A DNA stretch of 64,000 nucleotides from Pseudocercospora fijiensis CIRAD86. Its lineage: Eukaryota > Ascomycota > Dothideomycetes > Mycosphaerellales > Mycosphaerellaceae. Below are positions 11,071 through 20,200 of the stretch, in pieces. The notes below the pieces were generated by a model. The model did no database searches. It worked only from the letters and a program-made list of their open reading frames with translations, and had not been told where the DNA came from. Position 1 is the first letter of the stretch. Each line of letters begins with the position of its first letter. Made by a program: the position numbers and the translations under genes. Where the stretch lies: assembly GCF_000340215.1 (NCBI RefSeq), contig NW_006921540.1, positions 1,606,377-1,670,376 on the forward strand, in the 5' to 3' direction.

Positions 11071-11585
11071 CTAGTTCTTGCTCTATACGAGTAGCGTACG
11101 CCTTAACCTCTCGTATCTAGTTTAATACCTTCTTAACCTGCTTCTAAAGGTCTAGATTATCGTCGTTATTAACCGTTTAAACACCCTTATAAGCGACCTA
11201 CGGAGCTCTCGGCGGTAGTAGATTAGCGTATCTCTTAACCCTTATTTTAACCCTAGGTACGTCTAGGTCGTCCGAGTCCTACTCGGACACCTCCTACGTT
11301 CGAGGCGCCTCTTCTTCTTACTTTATTACTAGTAATCTTAGTATAGAAGGCGGGCTAGTAGAGATCGTAGAAACCTCTAAGGGGTACGGCGAGGAGATAG
11401 GCTCGTTGTCCGTATACTAACTCTATAGCTTAGTTAGTTATAGAGCTTAAATTAGCCTTCTATACGGTCTTATTTACTTACTTCGGCGACCTCTATATAG
11501 TCTATATTGTATTTACCTATAGTCTACTATATACTAGTCTAATCTAAGGTCTTAGAAGCCCTTGTTACATACTTCTCGAATAGGC
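11071..11585. other. RIP-mutated 3' flank of the piggyBac element
   Basis: The stretch is depleted in CA/TG and has no intact frame. The minus strand between about 11460 and 11070 can be read as a charged, possibly coiled-coil peptide, which might be a second gene of the transposon, but I cannot assign it. Confidence 0.4.
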
Positions 11586-11588
11586 CTA

Positions 11589-11608
11589 GTTGCCGCCTCG
11601 GAAACCTT
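11589..11608 (-). repeat. Possible right terminal inverted-repeat fragment of the piggyBac island
   Basis: GTTGCCGC (11589-11596) and CGGAAACCTT (11599-11608) are the reverse complements of words at 1700-1707 and 1668-1677. They lie where RIP character stops. The short match and unequal spacing leave this uncertain. Confidence 0.25.
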
Positions 11609-11834
11609 TACCTACAGTGTCCGGAAGGCTAATATTAACTTCATGGCTTACAGGGGTTGAAAAGAGACTTTTGCAACACAATGGGATACCTCCAAACACA
11701 CCAACGGCAATTGCGGCTATTCTAACCCGCATCATCTTCCCTTCCATTCTGCATCTCATCACGTCCGTGACGTAAGTCATCCAAGCCATCGCAGACATCT
11801 TGAAGTCCATCCACCTCTCTCCCGAGCCCTTGCG

Positions 11835-13787
11835 CTAACTCCACAGAATATTGAACCGTCGCCATCCCGTCACCGGTCTTGCGGGAGGTTCGGGATTGTG
11901 CTCGGCGATGTCGATGTATTTCTGAATCGGAATCTGCTCCAGCGCAATGACCTTCGCCTTCGTAAAGAACTTGTATCCAAAGTACAGGCACGCAAAGATC
12001 GGAATGTTGATGTAAGACGAGACAAACGTCTCGGTGTCCCAATGGCCTTTCATGAACGTCGAATATCCGCCCGTCAGCAACAGGATCTGGAAAGCGATGA
12101 CCCCAGTCCATGCGAGATACGGCTGCCCAAACCCTTTCCAAGGCAGTCGATCACGACTGATGCCTTGCTTCTGCATCCCGTAATAGAACCTCAAATACAC
12201 CGCGCAGATCGTAGTCCAGTTGACTAATGTCGACACAGACACCAAGTCTTGCAGCCAGCTAAAGACAGTCGAAGCATTGTTCGAGAGCGTCATGTATCCT
12301 AAACACGCAAAGATGCTGAGGAAGCCGACTGCGACGTACGGTATCCCGAAGCGACTCGTGCGCTTGAACACTTTCGGTGCGCGTCCATCGCGAGCCATGC
12401 CAAAAAGGATTCGTGAGCATCCCAGGAGTCCAGAATTGCCCGATGACCAAGCACTGGTCAGAACTGCGGCATTGATGATAGACGGCACCACTTTGATGCC
12501 AGCGCGAGACGCTGCAATCACGAATGGGGATTGCGCGGCATTTCCAGTCGATGCCAGGAGATTCTTGTCGTTGGAAGGTACGATCAGTCCTACCATGAAG
12601 ATCGAAAGGACGTAGAAGATGCCAACGCGCCAAAAGATGCGCTTTGCCTGCGAACTTGTTGTCAGTGCCGGTGCGAGATGTTGAGTCGGTTGGCTGATGA
12701 AGAAGAAATCGTACCGCAATGGGGATGTTTCTCCTGGGATTCCGAGTCTCAGCTGCGGCAAGGGAGACACTCTCAACGCCAGCATAAGCGTAGACAGCAT
12801 TGTTGAAGACCGTCCAAAACCCAAGGAATTTGCCGGTGGATCCACTGACTCCAAGATACTGCACGAACGGTCCTGGGTTGCGCCAATACTGTTTGTTGAG
12901 TGAGATCTCATCACTTCATCTCGAGCAAGCATCGACTTACCTGGAAGCCATAGGCATGGCGATCAGGCCCTCCACCACATGCGATCACTAGCGCCATCAT
13001 GTTGACGCCGAAAATGAGCATAATCTTCAGCATTGCAAAAGTAAATTCCAGCTCGCCGTATATTCTGACAAGGACAATATTGGCCAGGAGGAGTGCAGCT
13101 CCGAACACAGTCTTTCGAGAGTGGCTGTGTCAGCTCAACGGGAATGAATGGTGAAGAGAGAATTTTCAGACGTCGAGGACTTACGATCCATACAGCATTG
13201 TTTACCGAGACCCAAAAGTCCATCAGCACCGCTGCCGCCACAATCTCTGCTGGGATGGAGACTATCGTTGAGTAGACGGTGTTCCAGCCATTAGCAAATG
13301 CTTTTTGGGAGCATTAGTAGAAGACAGATGAGAATGGAGAGATTAGTGGCATTGCATACCTAGCGCAGGATCGACAAAGTACTCGGCGTGTCTGATGATG
13401 CCTCCACTGAGCGGTACCAGCGCGCTCATTTCAGCGACAGAGAAAACTGGTCCTGTCACCAGAATGCCAACGAAGAGGTAGCCGAGAAAGGCGCCCAGTG
13501 GTCCTGCGTTTGCAATGGCTTTGCCACTTCCGAGAAACAGACCTGTGCCAATTGCGCCAGCCAGAGCGATCATCTGCACATACGATCAGTTTGCAGCGGT
13601 GGTGCCGTAAGGTAATCATGAATACCTGTATGTGCCTTTGATGGAGCCCGCGACGAAGGTCTGCTTTCTCGGCGAAATCAATGGGCTGACCATCATGGTA
13701 CACAGGTGCTGCTTGTACGTCAGGATGCTCTTCGAAGTCTGACGACTTGTCATTTGCCTTGATATCGTCATTGAAGTAGTCAGGCAT
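11835..13787 (-). CDS. Amino-acid permease, fungal YAT family
   Basis: Six exons join in frame: 13787-13626, 13573-13360, 13300-13185, 13111-12941, 12888-12715, 12647-11835. The introns are 52, 59, 73, 52 and 67 bp, all GT..AG, two with GTAAGT donors. The product is 549 residues, a normal length for this 12-helix plasma-membrane family, which imports amino acids with protons. After a hydrophilic N-terminus, exon 2 opens with the family hallmark R-H-I-Q then M-I-A-L-A-G-A-I-G-T-G-L-F (substrate-binding helix 1). Later come P-L-S-G-G and V-D-P-A-L-A, and the W-R-N-P-G-P-F block opens exon 5. Start chosen at the ATG; an upstream in-frame codon at 13803-13805 is TTG. The substrate cannot be told from sequence. 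The 3' end lies about 250 bp from the RIP island, yet all exons look intact. Confidence 0.93.
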
Positions 13788-14710
13788 GATCGAAGGTGAT
13801 TTCAAAATTTTATCACACAGCGCTTGGGATCAAGCTTGGTCGAAGATGCGAGATATATGTGTGTAGCACATGCGGCCAAGAATCGGCCAGTCTTGCAATC
13901 AATGAATCAAAGACAGACCAGTCTGATGGCGGAGCGTATCAGCTCCACGTATGAGCTGGTCTGCTTCGAGGAGGTGCGTTCAACTACCGCGAATACAGGC
14001 GATCTCATCATTGCTCATGGCAAAGCTTTCTGGGTTGCCATACCAGGTAGTTCTAAGGTTGCCGCTCGGTCCGCGCACGAGATCCACCAGGATGTGGATA
14101 GATGCATCTATCCTCCCAAGCTTGCGTGGTCCACGGAGCTCCTCTGGCGTAGTTCTGTCATACTGCGTCGAATATGTCAATAACGATCATAGGCAGTGAG
14201 GTTCACTGAGCATGCTGTGTTTTCTGGCCAAGTCGTCCTCGATGTTCTCATGAAAATGCGCTATCGTGGCGGGTGAATAATTATGGAAGCTGCATGGGAG
14301 ATGCTAGGGAACACATGTTCTCAACGAATCTCAAGGTCAGGCCAGGCCAGGCCGTGGACATAGTTCTAGAAGCGTGGTGGGCGAGGCAAGGGTGTTCGAA
14401 TACTACCTTCAACATGATCGGGGCCTCATGGGGTCAAAAGTCGATTCTTGAAGGCGTGCTTGACCCTAGTACTACGCTCATCAGTGTGCTGTTGGTCGCG
14501 ATACCAGCGCTGGAGGGCCCGGTTCTGTTCATCGGTGGTCGCTTGGAGGGCGCTTCTCTGCCACCGAGCACGGAGAGCATCACAATACCTTCTCATGATG
14601 GGGCGCGGAGAGCACGAGCACTACCTGTATGATAGCTGCGGATGGGAATAACAATGTTGGAAATTCGTGATGAAAGGGACGAGAATCAGATACAGTACGA
14701 TATTAATACA

Positions 14711-14762
14711 GTAGGTTTCGGGTTAGGTTCGGGTTATTCTATTCTAGGTTCGGGTTAGGCAG
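14711..14762 (+). repeat. Telomere-like GGTTAGGTTCGGGTT repeats
   Basis: Three imperfect copies of a TAGGTTCGGGTT-type word, two extended by AGG, with one spacer. It resembles the fungal telomere unit TTAGGG with variant bases, but no perfect TTAGGG array is present. Confidence 0.6.
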
Positions 14763-14770
14763 GTTGTTCA

Positions 14771-14807
14771 CCCTTCCCTTCCCTTCCTTTCCCTTGCCTT
14801 GCCTTGC
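14771..14807 (+). repeat. CCCTT/CCTTG pyrimidine-rich simple repeat
   Basis: Tandem CCCTT units grade into CCTTG units. It is an ordinary slippage-type repeat in the promoter region. Confidence 0.85.
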
Positions 14808-14958
14808 GAATTGAGAATGCTGACAAGCCGATTGTAACAATTGTTCTGAGTTACATGTATCAGAGCACACATGAAGCTCGACGAATCTGCCTCCATCTCG
14901 GCCGAGCTATTCTACTGACTTGGAAGTAATGACGATGCCTGTGACGATGCCTGTGTGC

Positions 14959-14983
14959 GCGTCGTCGTCGTCGTCGTCGTCGT
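14959..14983 (+). repeat. (GTC)n trinucleotide repeat
   Basis: About eight GTC units lie upstream of the secreted-protein gene, outside any supported coding frame. Confidence 0.9.
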
Positions 14984-15017
14984 AGCCGGCCAGGTGGTCG
15001 CATGCGTCGTCAGCATG

Positions 15018-15042
15018 CCCATCCCATCCCATCCCATCCCAT
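15018..15042 (+). repeat. (CCCAT)n pentanucleotide repeat
   Basis: Five CCCAT units lie about 180 bp upstream of the ATG of the next gene. Confidence 0.9.
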
Positions 15043-15221
15043 GTCCAGGCCCAGTTCGACCATCGACATGAGCGCCATCTCGTGCAACGACGACAGCAAC
15101 GACGACAGCAACGAATCGAAGCCGATCGTGCTTTGCTTTGCCTTGCCTTGCTTCTCTTCTCTGCCCATCGTCTTCCTCTTCACGCATGCAGTCTTCTCGC
15201 GACCTTAGTCACTAACATACA

Positions 15222-16914
15222 ATGCCACGCTTGAGTAGCCTTTGCGCTCTCAGCTCCGCCCTATTGGCAGCAAGTGCGCAATGTGCCCCAGAAGTTCGCA
15301 GACTAGAAAATGCGAACTATGTCTTCAACGCCATCCACAGCTCCATGCGCCAATGGGGCTCCTCGTTGAGTCCAGGCCACAACGGCATGTCCTTCTTTAT
15401 CGCCACACTTCCCAAAGGACAGCAGCTCTATCACGGGACCGGCCGCGTCGAGCGCATCAACGACACGGAATGGTTGGCCTTCGAGCCCGAGCATGCTCTC
15501 CACTTTGCTCGCTCACGTCGAGCACCGCCGCCTGGGAGAGGCGGACCGCCAGGACACGAAGGCGAACCTTGGCATCCTCCGCAGGAAATGGACGACGAAT
15601 ACCCACATTGGCATTCCGCACCTCCAAAGCACGATCTGAAGGCCCGACATATACCTGGCGATCGTCCCCTTACCCATACGGCCGCTCAAAGGGCGAGAGC
15701 CGATTCAAAAGCCCACCGAGAACCATTGCTCGATTCCGAGCTTCCACCAGACGGCGACCTATCTGGGTACCTGCACACATATCGTGCAAAGCATGATATT
15801 CGTCTTTTGTATTTAGATGGACAATCGGCTGCCAAGTCGGATCTGGGTACCCTCGACTCACAAGACGTAGTGCTCCTGCACGGAAGCCCACCTCCTCGGG
15901 AAGACAGACCAAAGCACGCACGAGCCAAGATCTTTGGACCACCAAAAGGCGACGAAAAGCGCGGCCCTATGAACGAGGCCTACCGCGCCGCCAAGCTGTG
16001 CGAAATGGCTCAAAAGCAATGGCAAGGGAAGGTCGACGGATTTCTTCGAATGGAACTAGGCTTCGAGATCATCCTCTGCTCCTTTAAAGATCATCTAGAA
16101 GTCGAACGTATCACTAGAACACAAAATGGTGGCGGCCGCGGCGGCTTCGGTCCAGGTTGTGGCCATGACATTTCCGCCTTGAACTACTACCAAGCTGTGG
16201 CCTCACGTTTTGACGGCATAGGTGGCGATCGCGTGCGCGTGGACTACGAAAAGTTCGTGACACTCTTCACCTACCCTCAAGCACACTACTTCAATGACCG
16301 CGGCCTGCCTCGCGCCGTCAACGAGTCAAAGGCCATTGTTCCGGTCCTGGATGCCGTCACCGACATGATCCTCGACGAGAACGAAGACCCCACAACCAAC
16401 TGGCAAGCAGTGACAGATCTGGTGGTGTCCCGCTACTCCGACCGAATCGAGCGTATAACATCCGGATCCATTCCCTCCTCCATCTCAGACCTCCGAAAAC
16501 TATTAGAAGCCGCCTTGCGACCATTCATCGACTACAGTGCACGCAACGCCACCCTCGAAACTTTCCGTTGCGCAACCCAACCAACACCTTCCTCAGCTCC
16601 AGCCTCCTCAAACCACAGCCTCTCACGCAATCATGTCGGTCACATCAACCCTCTGCTCTCGATTCCTCTTGGCGAGCGAACAGGACAATCTCGAACATGC
16701 GATTTCCATGATTCAGGAGCTCAAAGATTGGCTCGGCTGGTCGACCTGGAAAAGGTGTAGAGGATGCGAGGTAGATGAAGTGTGCTTTGTGCCGATTTGG
16801 CCCATGGGTGGTAAAGAGGATATGGAGAATCCGAGATGTATCTCCAACGCGAGCGAAGTCGGAAGCGGATATTGGGGAGGACATTTTGGAGGACCACCGC
16901 CTCCGCCATTTTGA
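15222..16914 (+). CDS. Conserved fungal secreted protein with a reading-frame change near its 3' end
   Basis: The ATG opens a frame with a signal peptide (about residues 1-21, hydrophobic core then A-Q-C). The N-terminal domain contains F-N-A-I-H-S-S-M-R-Q-W-G and H-N-G-M-S-F-F, a pattern I associate with uncharacterised secreted or ER-lumen proteins of filamentous fungi. A Pro/Arg-rich segment lies near residues 95-175. The first frame stops at 16758-16760, but the Cys-rich C-terminus typical of the group (W-S-T-W-K then C-R-G-C, D-E-V-C-F, P-I-W-P-M-G, E-D-M-E-N-P-R-C) is encoded in the +1 frame from about 16620 to 16914. Either a one-base indel, or a short intron such as 16567-16618 (GT..AG, 52 nt, weak donor), joins them. 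Function unknown. Confidence 0.7.
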
Positions 16915-17258
16915 AGGCAGACAATCCTACTTTTGACACCGACAGAGGCGTTTTGAACTGCTTGGAGTGCGCAGAAGGCACCGGTCGATTTGCATGGAGA
17001 CTGTAGTTTTTCATACCCAATGCAATCAATTCTTCTATCGCGTTCATACATTAATTCATGCTCACGTACCATGACCCGCCAACACCAATGCTCAAGCCAG
17101 ATCAATAATACAACCATCATTGCCGCCAAACCCCTTGCTCAGGCACTTTGACCTCAATAGTACACACCTTGATCGTACCAATCCAGAAGCGAATCCAATC
17201 GTCTACACCAATCACTATCCCTGCCACCGCCACCTTTGGCTGGCGAAAGATCACTGTG
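16915..17258. other. Short convergent intergenic region
   Basis: About 340 bp separate the 3' ends of the secreted-protein gene and the LRR gene. No gene or clear terminator motif is seen. Confidence 0.5.
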
Positions 17259-20200
17259 CTATGGCGACTCATTCCTCAACCCAACTTTTCCACTCTTTTT
17301 CATTATACCCAACTCAATCAAGCGCTCCCAGATGCGATCTTTGACCATGGCGTCTTTCTTCTCGAAGCTTGTGCCATCCAAGAGACCTAAAGAAGGACAA
17401 GAGTGTGCAAGCATGAGGTGACAAACTCTGCGACGCAGCTTGGTGGACTCATCCAGACGGTCATGGTGGATTTTGTTTGTCTCTCGGGAAGATTGAGGCG
17501 GAAGGACGTACTTGGCAGCTTCAATTGATTCACAGGCTTCGTCTTCGTCTACTTCCTCCTGTTGGCGTGAGTCGCGACGCACGACGCTAGTGTGAACCGT
17601 AGTCGCAGGCGTGGCAGTGATCGGAGCATAGAAGCCTTGTGTCAGGATGTTGTCTCGAAGATCCAGCTCCCGAAGTGTGGAAATCTTGGACAGGGTGGCA
17701 ACACTCTTCCGGAGACGTTCCAGACGGTTGCCACATACTGTCAGCTTTTCGAGCTTTTGGCTATTGAGAAGAGGTCGGATGTCCTTGAGCGAATTGAAGT
17801 TGAGGTTTAGCGTGACGAGGTTGGGTAATTTGAGACCAAAGTCATCAGGCAACTCCTGCAAGCCTGCTGAAGCAAGCTCGAGGTGCTGCATGCTGAGGAG
17901 CGAGTCAGGAAGATCTAGCGAAGGCACATTGTTGCCAGACAGCCTCATTGTTCGAGCATGCAGCGGGTGCTCCAGAATTTGTAGGCGCTGGCCTTTCTGA
18001 CGCAGTGACTGGCAGCGCATGGACAAGACATCTAGTTGCTTACAAGCCTCAATGCCAGAGACAGTAGCGAGGCAGTTTCGATCTAGGTGTAAAGTTCGCA
18101 AAGCTGGCATACTGACCGTGTTCAGGCGTCGAAGCTCACAATCTTGCAAGCTAAGGTGCTTCAGATTCGGCAGCTCATGTCCAGTCTCAAATGGAACCGT
18201 GAAGTGATTGCCGTCCAGTCGCAAGGTGTGAAGCTTTTCCAGCGCATGCAAGCCACGAACACGGCAAATTTCATTACCGCAAAGATCCAATTCTTCCAGT
18301 CGTTGCCATTGGCTGTATTCGAGCTCAAGACTACGAAGCTTATTTCTTCTTGCTCTAAACTTCAGCAAGCCATCGAGACCAAGTACACCATCTAGGCTTT
18401 CGATATTGTTGTCGTCCGCACGAAGCTCTCGAAGGTGTATCAAACACTCTAGGCCAGTGACGTTATCCATCTGGTTTCCGGAGATGTCCAAGTATTGCAA
18501 ATTCATCAAGTGCGTCCAAGGCGTAAGGCTGCTCAACAAACAGTTCTTGGCGATCAGATTTCTCAGGGTACCTGGAGCGCCCTCAAGGTAAGAGATATCG
18601 TTACCGGAGACGTCCATATCTTGCAAGCCGCCGCAAAAGTCGTCGAGCCCGTACACAGATCGCAATCCCTGATCATGCAAATCCAGTTGCTTGGTCGTCG
18701 CCCAGTGTGGCTCGTGTTGCTTCACATCGGTCAAGGTTTTGACGAGATCCTTGATGGTGAGAGCATATCGGTCATTGACCTCACCAGCAGCATGCTTCGC
18801 CAGCCGTTGTGCAAGTGCACGCTCCGTCGGACGTTCGTGGTCCTCTTCATGCACCGTAAAGTCAGGCAAGTCGGACAGGATGTGGTTTGAATCGAACTTG
18901 ATTGGCGACGATGGAAGAAGTGCATTGGCCTGGTCGTACGGCTGACGTTTACTAAGAGGTCGAGAAACGCTGAGAGACACGCTCATGATGCGGTCGCCTG
19001 GCAGTGGCGCCACGAATGAAAGTTCACTCTGCTCGACTTCATCTTGCTGCGTAAAGCGGCTCGTCAAAGTCTTCCTGCGAAGGGACACCTTACGAGTCGG
19101 ACGAGACGTGATATTGCGACATCCAGAATCGACAGTGGATTTGGCGGGACTTTGGCGTAGTTTGGGCGACTCGATGTGCTCGCGAAGCTCGTGCACATGC
19201 TCAGTGTCATCGGCGAGAGCAGCTGATTCCGTGCTGTGTCCATTGACCTCTTCAAGAGTCTCGTCGCCAACGTCCTCTTCATCGTCCACTAGCATAGACT
19301 CTCGCTCCTCCGTAATGGTTTCTTGAGGCGGAAAGAAGCTCTTCTGCGTATCCGCAGACTGAGGTCTTGCGAGCGTGCTTCCCTGGCTACGTTGTTGAAG
19401 TGCAGCGCGAGCAGCAGCGTATGCCAGAGGTTGATGTCGCGCTTTCCCTTGAGCTGCAAGCCTTTGCAAATCATCGTCACCCCAGGATGTGGCGCGCGTC
19501 TCGATGATCTGCTGCTGACTGGAACCGAAGGCTGTGTTTGTCCATCGTGAGGGATCGGAGCTGGAGTATGTATGGCGAGATTTGTGACTGTCGCTGGTGG
19601 TCGTGCGAGCAAGGACAGTCTCTTGAGATGTCGTCCGGGCCTCAATTTGCTCTTCTCGTGCGAAGTCATGAACTTCAAGCACAGACGGTGCCCCATCGCC
19701 AGGCAAGACGCTAATTCTCCTACCTTGGCTGCTTGTCTTGCGAATCTCTTCTTCCTTCCGCTCGTCGACTGGCAAGTCAGAGATCTCTCTGAATGGATCG
19801 TCGTCACTGGTGATGATGCTGGGCGGCTCAAGGAAGCTTCCATATGGTTTCCTCTTCTCCGGGCTCTTGGACTTCACCCACTGTTGTCTATTCTTGTCAA
19901 AGTACATGCTGCCGACCTGCTCACCAATAAGATGCGCCACAGCATCGGGTGCTAATGTACCAACATTCTCCGACTTGCGGGTGCTGGTGGTATGGAGGGT
20001 GCGGCCGGTAGAAGTCGCACTGGAGTGCTGTGTCGACTGTGTCTGGTTGGAGCGCTGCGAAATGGGCCGCGAGTCGTCGTCCTCTTGTTGGAACTCAGGC
20101 ATGGGGCCTCTGATGCGTATATTGGAGTGCTCGTCAACTGCTATGATGCTGTGTTCAAAGTGGTCGGATGCAACCTCGTCCACCTCATCCACGGCTTCGT

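Larger units (their letters stand above)
13788..15221. other. Intergenic between permease and secreted-protein genes
   Basis: About 1.4 kb of non-RIP DNA. Several open frames (13824-14183, 14273-14632) show no recognisable domain and I do not call them genes. The right part holds a cluster of simple repeats listed separately. The two genes here diverge, so both promoters should lie within it. Confidence 0.5.

Noticed and set aside
13788..13805. Upstream start for the permease
   Set aside because: The in-frame codon at 13803-13805 is TTG, which is not expected in a fungal nuclear gene; the first ATG is at 13787.
14273..14632. 119-codon plus-strand frame between permease and secreted protein
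   Set aside because: No domain, signal or intron evidence, and composition does not differ from other frames in the region.
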